This document shows positions 1-7,873 of a stretch of DNA of 25,380 nt, one piece after another. Within the stretch, counting starts at the first letter, position 1. Each line of letters opens with the position of its first letter. The position numbers and the translations under genes are program-made. The stretch is from a virus: positions 1 to 25,380 of IMG/VR virus record IMGVR_UViG_3300022934_000163. One strand, 5' to 3'. The notes beneath the pieces were generated by a model that saw only the letters and a program-made list of their open reading frames with translations, searched no databases and had not been told where the DNA came from.

Positions 1-706
1 GATCACCATCTGGCACTGTAAGAATACCCTCAAGAAGATCAGAATCAATAAGCAGTACGCCTTCAATAAAGCCATTGAACAATGCGAAGATCATATCTGA
101 ATCTGGATCTGTCAGCAGTGCATCAACAGGCGGTATTACCAGATCACGTTTGACCAAATCACCACGATATGTGGCAAGACGATCATCATTCTCTGCACGA
201 ATAATATCATTGTAGATAATAAACGGCTCGGTTGTAATCGGCAGTGAAGGAATTTCAGTTGGCGCAGATGGATTAAGAGAAACTTTTAGTGTTTCAACTA
301 ATCCAGTAGCGACTACTCTAAACTCAACCACCACCGATACATTATTGTAATCTGGTGTTGCTACAACTTTAACATTTAATACTTTAGCCCTAGGCTCGTA
401 ACGCTGAATTGCTTTCTTTATTTTGCCGATGATCTCTTCACCGGTGTCTTCATCCATCAACTCAAATAGAAGACCACCAAGATCAGCGCCATAATTTGGA
501 CGATACGGCTTTTCGAATCTGTTCGTCATCAACAGATTCTTAACAGCCTGTTTTACAGAAGCCGCATCAGTCTTTTTAAAAACATCTCCGTCAGAAGTTG
601 GCGTTCTGGCATTTAAAGACAAGTCAATATCCGAGTAGTCACGCTCTTTTACAACGCGAATGCTCGTTTCTAGATTGCCGTCTTCTGTAGAGAATTTTTT
701 AGCCAT
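1..706 (-). CDS. gp25: gp25-like baseplate wedge protein with long C-terminal extension (partial)
   Basis: The reading frame starts at the ATG at 706 and stays open to the window edge (at least 235 residues, no stop seen), so the 3' end is missing. Residues about 45-140 match the T4 gp25 wedge family: the stretch VKQAVKNLLMTN (51-62), the YGADLGGLLFE segment (72-82) and the signature EPR at 104-106 followed by a beta hairpin. In T4, gp25 (132 residues) is part of the wedge core that joins gp6, gp7 and gp53 and starts sheath assembly. Here at least 90 more residues follow, opening with a proline-rich linker (PSAPTEIPSLP) and then an acidic segment I do not recognise. The gene has its own late promoter at 732-739. 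The leader has only a weak AGG-type ribosome site. The gp25 assignment is firm; the tail could be a fused domain or lineage-specific decoration. Confidence 0.85.
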   Translation of the reverse strand, partial: MAKKFSTEDGNLETSIRVVKERDYSDIDLSLNARTPTSDGDVFKKTDAASVKQAVKNLLMTNRFEKPYRPNYGADLGGLLFELMDEDTGEEIIGKIKKAIQRYEPRAKVLNVKVVATPDYNNVSVVVEFRVVATGLVETLKVSLNPSAPTEIPSLPITTEPFIIYNDIIRAENDDRLATYRGDLVKRDLVIPPVDALLTDPDSDMIFALFNGFIEGVLLIDSDLLEGILTVPDGD

Positions 707-731
707 TGTAAACCTAAAAAGCTTTTTCGTT

Positions 732-739
732 TATTTATA
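732..739 (-). promoter_or_regulatory. T4-type late promoter for the gp25-like gene
   Basis: The minus strand reads TATAAATA, the exact T4 late promoter consensus recognised by gp55-containing RNA polymerase with gp33 and the sliding clamp. It lies in the 33-base gap between the unknown gene ending at 740 and the ATG at 706. Initiation about six bases downstream gives a leader of roughly 20 bases. The match and position are seen directly; activity is inferred. Confidence 0.75.
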
Positions 740-1477
740 TCAATCGTCAGGAAGAATTTCTAGCAGTTCGTTTTTAGTCTGAAGTTCGCCGTTATATGTT
801 GTCTCTACGTTGTACGAGTACGAAACGTCATAACTCGATGGCACCTCAGGCATTTCTAAAACTATTTGGCACGTTAAGTCACCATTTGGATCGTATGTGT
901 CGTAATCCAGGGTTAATTTGTCGTAATCGATGTAATCTTTCCAAAACACCGCTAGATCAAATGTCTTGCGTGGATCAGTCTTGCCATTCTTATCAATTAA
1001 CTGATACACAATTGCTCGACCCTCTCTGCGCAAATCGTTTACGCTACCACCGCTGGGTCGTTCACCAACATACAAAGGAATACGTGCAATCCATCCTTCG
1101 GGTCCTTTACCAAAAGAACCACCATCGTTTTCACGTGCGAGTTTCTTTGCTTGATCTTTTGAGCCTGCTGGTATTTCTTGTATCTCAAATTTTGGATTTG
1201 GCTCGTAGATGCCTTCAGACACAATTAGTCGATGCTGTCCGAACGTCATATTGCCAATCACCGTCTTCATTGCATTTGCGTGTAACACAAGATTACGTGC
1301 AATCTGTTTTAGATCGGGCGCTCCAAAAAAGCCTTTTGCATACAGCTTTTCAAACTGTGTACGTGAGCCACGCGCACCCAGAAACTTTGCGCACGTGATG
1401 CCTGGACCTAGTTTAGTCGATGACGTAATCTGACTTTCAAACTCAGGATTATATTGTGGATCAACTAATATCTTCAT
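740..1477 (-). CDS. Unknown structural-module protein (245 aa)
   Basis: I do not recognise this protein. It starts at an ATG that overlaps the stop of the needle gene (TAATG), so it is probably translated by coupling, and it is the last gene before the late promoter of the gp25-like gene. The sequence is soluble-looking, without signal peptide or membrane segment. It has a basic N-terminal half with a Gly/Ser-rich stretch near residues 110-145 and a C-terminal third rich in Asp and Tyr (DYIDYDKLTLDYDTYD), looking like beta strands. Its place between the gp5-type needle and the gp25-type wedge gene suggests a virion or baseplate protein such as a spike-tip or wedge accessory. I looked for a PAAR-like tip or an M15 peptidase motif (SxHxxGxAxD) and found neither. 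Confidence 0.6.
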   Translation of the reverse strand: MKILVDPQYNPEFESQITSSTKLGPGITCAKFLGARGSRTQFEKLYAKGFFGAPDLKQIARNLVLHANAMKTVIGNMTFGQHRLIVSEGIYEPNPKFEIQEIPAGSKDQAKKLARENDGGSFGKGPEGWIARIPLYVGERPSGGSVNDLRREGRAIVYQLIDKNGKTDPRKTFDLAVFWKDYIDYDKLTLDYDTYDPNGDLTCQIVLEMPEVPSSYDVSYSYNVETTYNGELQTKNELLEILPDD

Positions 1478-2940
1478 TACTTATTCACTCGGAATCGTTT
1501 GCTTCTGTTTTCAGCAGGATTGTTGCCTATCAAGTTAGTACCAAATCGAATCGTGCCCTGCTTCGAAGCAGATCGACCAATGTTCTTTGGTATGTTCTTC
1601 TTAAAGTCTTTATTGAGTTTACCCTGTGACACAAGATAACTCGTAAACTTACCGTTATTGAAATGTTGCGGATCACGCAACTTAGAACGTACTTCAGAGA
1701 TCGTTGGATCAAAGTTAAATAGTTCTTCATAATCGTCTGACTTGAGAATCTTGTCTTTTAATTTGGGATCTACTACTACGTTACGAACACCATAATTGCT
1801 CGATGCCAACTGCATTTCTACTACCGCTGGATTAGGAATAGGTGCAGTAGCGGGCAAAGGAATGTACGGCATAATCCCCGGCTTGGGCGGCACAGGAATT
1901 GGAGGCTTTCCAGCGCCAAGTTTAATCGCTTTCAATGCTGTAGCGGCAGCACCTGCACTCTTTGAAAAACCAGCTTGTGATGCAAACATTGCATAGTCAG
2001 CGTGAAATGCTTCAGTCGCACGACCGACAAGTGAGCCATAAAACGTAGCCAACTGTGTGATGCCTGCAGGAAAACCACCGTACGTCTTGCCGTAGTGATC
2101 AAGCAGAGGTCCACCAATCGTGCCTTTGTGACCAATCATACTTACGTGACGTGCAGTAATGTTTGCTGTAGAAGATGCGGCTACCCACTCATTTACAGCA
2201 GTTGTGATAAGATTTTCTCCTGCTAGTATTTCAGTTGTGCCCTGAGTAAACTGATTGAGATCGCCTCCTGTAATAAGATTCTGATCACCAAGCACTGTAG
2301 ACGTAGCCATCTCTACAACCTGTTCGCTTCGTGAACCACGTATTGTGTAGTTCTGATCGCGATTGACTACTTTTGTGTGTCTTCCTTTGATGTCTTCTTT
2401 CTTGTCTCCGGCAACATTGAGATTGTAATTACCAGCAACATCCACATTGAAATCACCGTCGATACGTAGATTAACATTACCTTTGTAAACAAGTGTTCCT
2501 TCTCCCTCGACGATAGTGGTTGCGTCTCCCTGAGATACTTCTACTCGCTGAGACTTAGATGATATGACAACAGAACCGTCAGCCCGCATTTCGATGCCAG
2601 CACCGGTACGATGCTTGAACAATACGCGCTCACCACCAGGAGTGTCATCGATTTCGATAACGTGACCAGATGGCGTTTCTTGCACTTGATTGTATGGGTA
2701 TTGTGACGGCTTCTGGTCAGGCACGTCAAGTGCGACTCCAAAGTCTCCACCACCCAAATCGAGATTGTTGATTCTTTCGCCCGTTGCGGCTTTGTTTACA
2801 CTAGTACCGAAAAAGTAATCGCGATTAGGATACTCACCAGACGCATCAGCGAAGCCTTCGTTAGGAACGCCAACAGTTTCTTCTTGACCTTCGCCAAGTT
2901 CATTGATTCTGCCTTGAAGATCGTCTAACTTATTCGTCAT
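1477..2940 (-). CDS. gp5: gp5 C-terminal-like cell-puncturing needle / baseplate spike
   Basis: 487 residues. Residues about 90-270 are a run of short alternating strands with repeated Val/Ile/Asn/Gly/Asp (for example GNVNLRIDGDFNVDVAGNYN and nearby repeats), the pattern of the triple-stranded beta-helix of T4 gp5 C-domain and VgrG spikes. A segment HKGTIGGPLLDHYGKTYGG follows, then a Pro-rich linker (about 330-365) and a C-terminal tail with FDPTISEVRSKLRDPQHFNNGKF-type sequence that I take to be conserved in related phages. In T4 this needle is the C-terminal part of gp5. Here it has its own gene without OB or lysozyme domain, two genes downstream of the OB-fold gene. The start ATG lies inside the end of the amidase gene (11-base overlap). 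The role is inferred as the trimeric spike under the hub. Confidence 0.8.
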   Translation of the reverse strand: MTNKLDDLQGRINELGEGQEETVGVPNEGFADASGEYPNRDYFFGTSVNKAATGERINNLDLGGGDFGVALDVPDQKPSQYPYNQVQETPSGHVIEIDDTPGGERVLFKHRTGAGIEMRADGSVVISSKSQRVEVSQGDATTIVEGEGTLVYKGNVNLRIDGDFNVDVAGNYNLNVAGDKKEDIKGRHTKVVNRDQNYTIRGSRSEQVVEMATSTVLGDQNLITGGDLNQFTQGTTEILAGENLITTAVNEWVAASSTANITARHVSMIGHKGTIGGPLLDHYGKTYGGFPAGITQLATFYGSLVGRATEAFHADYAMFASQAGFSKSAGAAATALKAIKLGAGKPPIPVPPKPGIMPYIPLPATAPIPNPAVVEMQLASSNYGVRNVVVDPKLKDKILKSDDYEELFNFDPTISEVRSKLRDPQHFNNGKFTSYLVSQGKLNKDFKKNIPKNIGRSASKQGTIRFGTNLIGNNPAENRSKRFRVNK

Positions 2941-4888
2941 CGCTTAAAATCTCGTCAACTGTTAGTGGTGCTTGATTCAGTATGTCAGTAAACTTCGATG
3001 TCTTTCCAAAAACGTTTTCAACGTAGTTGATGACTTCAAAGCCAGGATCAACTTCTTCTTCGTCAATCTCGCTGTGACCAACGATTTGACCACCAGGAAA
3101 TACTGCATAAAATGCTCGACAAAAATGATCGAATGTGTTAAGCTGGCTACGGGTCAATGACTGCGAAGACAAAAAGTTTTCTGGGTTTGGTGTACCAGAC
3201 GGCACATTGATTCCACCCACAAACACAACGCCTATACTTCTTTCGTCATGATTATTCGTTGGCGCATGTTGACCCTTAGTGTTGATCGGTCTCGCTCTTT
3301 GCAGTGATCCGTCTCGACGAATGACATAGTGGTAGCCAATTCCATCGAGTCCCAACTCCAAGTGGTATTTATTTATTTCTTCTGAACCAATATTCTTGTC
3401 AGTGTGCGTTTCTGTCCAGTGAACAACTGCCTCAGTAATGTCGCGTTTAGCATAGCGAAGTTCTGCCTGCAATTCTTCAATCGAAGAAATGTATGGGAAT
3501 CTAGGATCATCTTGCCCTTTGTTCCATTCTTTTTCGTAATTACCAATTACATAAGGTTCATTAAACACAGCGTCCTCAGGAGACACTCTGGTCGAATTTT
3601 CTATGGTAGTGTCAATTGTCTTTAAGAATTGGCGGATCGTGTCAACTGGTTTACCTGTCTTATCAAACAAGAGGCGAACAGCCTTTGAAATTTCGTCAGA
3701 ACTGCCCTGCGACCAGTTGATAATGTTATTGACTTCTTCTGAACTTAATTTGCCATTTCCAAAATCACGAACCTGCTTCTTGACATCTGTAAGTGTTTCT
3801 GTACTAATACCTTGAATAACACCTGTCTCAGAACCTTTCGCAACACGTGTCTTCACAAGTGAGCGATATGCATCACCCTTTGAAGTATAGTTTGCACGTG
3901 AACCCGAAGCTCCTTGTACGGAGTTTAAAACAGCTTCACCATCTTTACCGCCAGTAAGATTTTCGAAGTCAGACTTAGCGCCTTCTAGATTCTGCTTGAT
4001 GTTCTTCGCATCAGTAAATGAGTTTGACAGGTCTGCAATAGGATTGGTCTTGTTCTTGAGAATGCCTGTATTAAACTCAGAACTGTCTGTGTTGCCTGCC
4101 GTAATTCTAGACGATACTTCATTGACGGTGTTGTATATCAATTCGCCAGCACCATCAGAATCAATACTAGTAATCTTTTGTACCGTAGTGTTTAGATTAG
4201 AAATATTTGAAAGAGTATCACCGACAGCCGTTTCTAATTCATCGGTTACACTCGTGATAGCATTACTTGCAAAATCTTTAATACCTTGTGCAGAAAATGC
4301 GCCCATCTTTCCATCTAATAAATCTTTACCTGCATCAAGAATGCCTTGAGGACTACCTTCTACAATCGCTTTCTGTAGATTACCTGCGTCAACGCCCAAG
4401 CCCGTGATCAACTGTAGCACTGCGGCTACTGTGCCTGAAATGCCGCCCTCTGCATCGAGCGATGCTTCGATAGGAAATACAATGCCGTTTGAATCTGGTT
4501 CGCTGAATGTGACTTCGACCTTAGATGCAAACTTAGAAGCAAGATTAGAAATGGCTTCTTCAACCATTTCAGTTCCCATGTTCTCAAGGCTTTCAATTCC
4601 GTCGTCGAGCAAGCCTTCTACAGTGCCAGCAGGATCGTTCAGTTTATCCTGAAACTTATCAAATTTTGACGAAAGGCTTTGAATGCCGCCTTCTACTTGT
4701 CCAGCAATACTGCCCGCAGTAGTTTCTAAAGAATTTGTGAGATCATTTGCCGCTTGAGTCGCAGTCGATTCCAACTGTGATGTGTCAATCGATGACGCAG
4801 TGTTTGCTACTTCATCCGCTAACTGTTCTTTCGCCGTCTTTGCGGCTTGTTTGACAAGCGTTTGACCCGCTTCTATTTTAGATACCAT
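2930..4888 (-). CDS. Baseplate-associated N-acetylmuramoyl-L-alanine amidase with long helical N-terminal region
   Basis: 652 residues. The last 165 form an Amidase_2 / PGRP-type zinc amidase: VVHW with His490, the signature GYHYVIRRDGS at 518-528, then GHSE with His605 and DPG with Asp614, giving a plausible His-His-Asp zinc site. Such enzymes cut the amide bond between muramic acid and the stem peptide. The first 430 or so residues are Ala/Ser/Asn/Thr-rich, apparently helical or coiled, with Gln/Asn-rich heptad-like stretches and no signal peptide, more like a tail or spike scaffold than a free endolysin. The gene sits between the gp5 OB-domain gene and the needle gene and overlaps both (TAATG junction upstream, 11 bases downstream). 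I infer that it is virion-borne and digests peptidoglycan at infection, in place of the T4 gp5 lysozyme. A role in late lysis is less likely given its position. Confidence 0.8.
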   Translation of the reverse strand: MVSKIEAGQTLVKQAAKTAKEQLADEVANTASSIDTSQLESTATQAANDLTNSLETTAGSIAGQVEGGIQSLSSKFDKFQDKLNDPAGTVEGLLDDGIESLENMGTEMVEEAISNLASKFASKVEVTFSEPDSNGIVFPIEASLDAEGGISGTVAAVLQLITGLGVDAGNLQKAIVEGSPQGILDAGKDLLDGKMGAFSAQGIKDFASNAITSVTDELETAVGDTLSNISNLNTTVQKITSIDSDGAGELIYNTVNEVSSRITAGNTDSSEFNTGILKNKTNPIADLSNSFTDAKNIKQNLEGAKSDFENLTGGKDGEAVLNSVQGASGSRANYTSKGDAYRSLVKTRVAKGSETGVIQGISTETLTDVKKQVRDFGNGKLSSEEVNNIINWSQGSSDEISKAVRLLFDKTGKPVDTIRQFLKTIDTTIENSTRVSPEDAVFNEPYVIGNYEKEWNKGQDDPRFPYISSIEELQAELRYAKRDITEAVVHWTETHTDKNIGSEEINKYHLELGLDGIGYHYVIRRDGSLQRARPINTKGQHAPTNNHDERSIGVVFVGGINVPSGTPNPENFLSSQSLTRSQLNTFDHFCRAFYAVFPGGQIVGHSEIDEEEVDPGFEVINYVENVFGKTSKFTDILNQAPLTVDEILSDDE

Positions 4889-5757
4889 TATGAAAAGACC
4901 TCATCGTACGCTCTCTGTGCGAGCCTATCAGTTTGATTAGTTCCTTTGATATAGTCGCGATTAATAATAGCACTCGCATCTTTAATATTTGTGGTCACAA
5001 TTAATTTGCTGTTTGCGAGATTGAATCTTGTTCTCAGTTCATACAGAACGAATTGTAACTGTAAAGAAAATAGTCTCCAGTCTGAGCTAGGAGAAAACTT
5101 AACAGCAAAGTTCAATAGATCAGCAAATCGACTACCGACTTCTGTAGTGTTCTTCCATTTTACAATTCCAACGGTGGCAGATGTAGTATCGTCATCGTAC
5201 GTTACAAAAGATGACTTACCCTCAATTGCGCCCGTAATAGCCGCGGCATGTATAATCTCGTAGCCGTTGTCAATAAAAAACTTCATACACTGTTGACGGC
5301 GAAGACCGACACCAACGTCATCTTCACGATCATCTTTTAAAGGTGTTGTGACAACATTCTGAAGTCTTTCTTGGTTATATTCGAACTTGTCTTCGAACGA
5401 AATACTACGACCGCTTTGTATAGCAGTAGGAAATTCAACACGAGGCACAGAACCCAACACTAAAGGAATCTGCGAAGAGCAACCGTCAAGAAAAACACCA
5501 AACACAAATGCGCCAGACGTTAGTTGAGGAATACGACCAATGCCAGATGAGCCGCCTTCGGTTGTCGGTAACAAGACTTGTGCCCATGGCAGATCGCGCT
5601 CTGGTATTTCGTCTGTGACGGGATTGTGCACTCCGTAGATACGCACTTTCACGCGCCCTTCAAGACCTGCTGGCGGATGAGAGTTTACTACCGTACCGAA
5701 GAACCAGCGATAGTCATCACCGTAATACTCTTTTTGTATGGGTCTTAGTACATTCAT
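4888..5757 (-). CDS. gp5: gp5 N-terminal-like baseplate hub protein: OB fold plus degenerate tail-lysozyme-like domain
   Basis: 289 residues. Residues 16-105 resemble the gp5/VgrG OB fold: YRWFFGTVV, LEGRVKVRIYGVH, LPWAQVLLPTTEGGSSGIG and GAFVFGVFLDG, then a strand into LVLGSVP, the same order as in T4 gp5. Residues about 150-242 resemble the phage tail lysozyme family (PF18013-like): a QQCMKFFIDNGY helix, AAAITGAIEGKSSF, GIVKW, GSRFADLLNFA and QLQFVLYEL. The position where that family normally has the catalytic Glu of the 'ES' pair is Lys181, while a Glu lies two residues earlier (Glu179). There is no beta-helix needle; that is encoded two genes downstream. The gene starts by ATGA overlap with the gp27-like gene. 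It is probably the hub adaptor between gp27 and the spike; enzymatic activity is uncertain. Confidence 0.8.
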   Translation of the reverse strand: MNVLRPIQKEYYGDDYRWFFGTVVNSHPPAGLEGRVKVRIYGVHNPVTDEIPERDLPWAQVLLPTTEGGSSGIGRIPQLTSGAFVFGVFLDGCSSQIPLVLGSVPRVEFPTAIQSGRSISFEDKFEYNQERLQNVVTTPLKDDREDDVGVGLRRQQCMKFFIDNGYEIIHAAAITGAIEGKSSFVTYDDDTTSATVGIVKWKNTTEVGSRFADLLNFAVKFSPSSDWRLFSLQLQFVLYELRTRFNLANSKLIVTTNIKDASAIINRDYIKGTNQTDRLAQRAYDEVFS

Positions 5758-7118
5758 AGTTTAAAGTTCCGAGGCAGATCGCCCAACTTAGTCAGTCGTA
5801 ATACTGAAGTGTGCTTTTCGCTCACCAACTTATGATTTATAGCCAGTATTAAATAGTCACCAGATTTTCTCTTGTCGATTTGCTTCAGCGTGTCTTTGTC
5901 ATCTCCCTCAACGTTTGAGTTGAGGAACAGTATTCGTATCTTTTTGCCGACTGGCACAGTTCCCTGGAAGAAAAGAGAGCCATTCATTCCAATATCAATG
6001 ATATTCTTTTTCAGAATCATTCGAATGATCTTGTTCTTCACCTTCAGGCGCGACTCTATGATGGTGTTGTTGTCATCAAGAATCGAAGTTTCGTCATGAT
6101 AACTCTTAAACTGATTGTATGTGCCGCTAGAGAATATTTGGTGTATGTGTAACGAGTTGTATTCGTCAGATAACTTACCGTTAATTTCTAAAGACGGATC
6201 AAAGATGCTCTGTATCGTATCTGGCGAAATGGTCTCTGTAGAATAAAATTCGTCAACGATGTCTCTGATTGTTACATGGCTGCCTACCACAACGCCTGTG
6301 CCTGCGTCGATGTTTGCATAGTACGATCCTATTGCACCATTCTCGTACATGGCTTGCGCGTTCTCAGAACCAGCTTCACGGAATGACATGATTTCATAAT
6401 AAGGTCGTAGATTATCATCTGTGTCTGGTGCTGAGTTAATTGCCGCACTGTATCGCAAAGGCAGTTTGTCGTTAATTACATCCTCTTTTAGCAGACTGTC
6501 TAGATCAGACAGAATGAGACGATCAGCATACAAAGATGCGTACAGAAAGATCGGCGAGCCTGTGCGAGTCGTAGCACGGTCACGAATCCATTGAATCGCT
6601 TCTAGTGGACTCATGTAGGGCACTAGTATTTTTCGAATGCCTTGAATTGATCCTTCGAAGAATTGCGGCGTAACTTCTTTGCCTAACTCATTGTCAGCAA
6701 TTGTTCCAATAATGTTTTCAAGAGTGTCTGTGTACGATCGGCTAAACTGTTTGATCGAGTCAACGTAGAGATGTTCTTCGACCAGATTGATCGAAAGCAT
6801 CTCTGATCTTTCATTCATCTTTTTCGTATCAACGATCTGAGAGAAGAAGAAATACTTTATGACAATAGGCTCTTCTGGTTTTTCTGCATCACCTAAAACC
6901 AGCTTGAGTCTTTCTGTGCCTTGAATCGACAGAGTGTCTTTTAAGCCAAAGTCATCGATCAAAACAACATGACCATCGACATATGGCTTATACAGATTTT
7001 CATAAAAATTCAGTTCAAGGATATTACCACGAACGTCAACAACCTTATCTTCGTCTTTGACTGACGAAAGAATGATTGACGCTTCTAGTAGACCGAACTG
7101 AGATTGATTTTGAGCCAT
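5754..7118 (-). CDS. gp27: gp27-like baseplate hub protein
   Basis: 454 residues, beta-rich and acidic, with no signal or membrane segment. The beginning is a barrel-type region (VVDVRGNILELNFYENLYKPYVDGHVVLID, which I give here only in outline) followed by FFFSQIVDTKKMNERSEM. A second part contains SPLEAIQWIRDRAT, typical of the hub/VgrG-gpD family where the two barrel domains meet. The C-terminus KRKSGDYLILAINHKL is also typical of hub proteins. In T4, gp27 (391 residues) forms the trimeric torus that holds gp5, and here the gene directly precedes the OB-fold gp5 gene with an ATGA overlap. Calling it gp27 rests on motif style plus gene order rather than a clear sequence signature, but few other roles fit this place. 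Confidence 0.7.
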   Translation of the reverse strand: MAQNQSQFGLLEASIILSSVKDEDKVVDVRGNILELNFYENLYKPYVDGHVVLIDDFGLKDTLSIQGTERLKLVLGDAEKPEEPIVIKYFFFSQIVDTKKMNERSEMLSINLVEEHLYVDSIKQFSRSYTDTLENIIGTIADNELGKEVTPQFFEGSIQGIRKILVPYMSPLEAIQWIRDRATTRTGSPIFLYASLYADRLILSDLDSLLKEDVINDKLPLRYSAAINSAPDTDDNLRPYYEIMSFREAGSENAQAMYENGAIGSYYANIDAGTGVVVGSHVTIRDIVDEFYSTETISPDTIQSIFDPSLEINGKLSDEYNSLHIHQIFSSGTYNQFKSYHDETSILDDNNTIIESRLKVKNKIIRMILKKNIIDIGMNGSLFFQGTVPVGKKIRILFLNSNVEGDDKDTLKQIDKRKSGDYLILAINHKLVSEKHTSVLRLTKLGDLPRNFKL

Positions 7119-7873
7119 TAAACCCTCTCAAGCAATCGCTTAAATTCGCCCACTACTTTTTCGATGTACTCTTTTTTAATTACACGAATTTTTCTTGCTT
7201 CGGTGTTCTGTTGCTCAAGAAACTCAAGATTGGTAATAGGTATTTTTCCTAGACCTCCTACAGCGGAATCGGTCTGATAGAAGAAGTCAACCCAATTTTC
7301 TGAATCGTCTTCGTAGTGATGAATGCCTTGATACTCATATGCAATACCGCTCAAGGCATATAGATTTGTTCCGTCAGCATATGTTACGGCGCTTTTACCT
7401 GTGATATCACTGTCCGAAGAAATAGTCATTTCGCCTAGATCGACGTTCTTTCGAACAACAACGCCTTGACTGCCTTGCACTAACACGTCCTGTCCAACAG
7501 GATATAATTTTGCAAACGTTCTTGCATCTGCACTATCTCTTTCTTGAAACCCAAGCTTGGCTGTATAGTTCGGAAAAAGAGTGTTCTGAGCATATTCATA
7601 AAGTTGCTTCGTGTCTTTTGGCCAGCCAGTTTCACGAAGTCTTTCATTCATCAAAAAGAATGTCCAATCATACTCACTCTTGCCGTACAATTTATATGAC
7701 AGCGTGTCTGGTCTATCTCCGTCCCGAATCTCATACTCGATGTATGCGCCTTGATCGTCGCGAATCGTATCAATCAACTCAACATATTGCGTCAACTTCT
7801 GAAAGAGTACGGGCTCTTCTTCATCACCAAATAAGTAGAGTACTTTCGGAAAATTTTCAAAGTAATTCGACAT
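7118..7873 (-). CDS. gp53: gp53-like baseplate wedge protein
   Basis: 251 residues. The N-terminal half shows the gp53 pattern: YFENFPKVLYLF, then a Tyr/Asp-rich strand and IRDGDRPDTLSYKLYGKSEY with DWTFFLMN right after it (residues about 50-76). This is a LysM-like 'DRPxxISxxxYGxxxxxWxFFLxN' segment found in gp53 and other wedge proteins, and it is followed by a helical KDTKQLYEYAQ region. The C-terminus is basic and helical (IRVIKKEYIEKVVGEFKRLLERV in outline). In T4, gp53 (196 residues) completes the wedge and locks wedges around the hub. The gene is joined by one-base TAATG overlaps to the gp48-like gene upstream and the gp27-like gene downstream, so wedge and hub parts are made from one message. 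Confidence 0.85.
   Translation of the reverse strand: MSNYFENFPKVLYLFGDEEEPVLFQKLTQYVELIDTIRDDQGAYIEYEIRDGDRPDTLSYKLYGKSEYDWTFFLMNERLRETGWPKDTKQLYEYAQNTLFPNYTAKLGFQERDSADARTFAKLYPVGQDVLVQGSQGVVVRKNVDLGEMTISSDSDITGKSAVTYADGTNLYALSGIAYEYQGIHHYEDDSENWVDFFYQTDSAVGGLGKIPITNLEFLEQQNTEARKIRVIKKEYIEKVVGEFKRLLERV

Noticed and set aside
3366-3373. AATAAATA on the minus strand, late-promoter-like
   Set aside because: Lies inside the amidase domain, no gene starts soon after, and it is off consensus at the first position.
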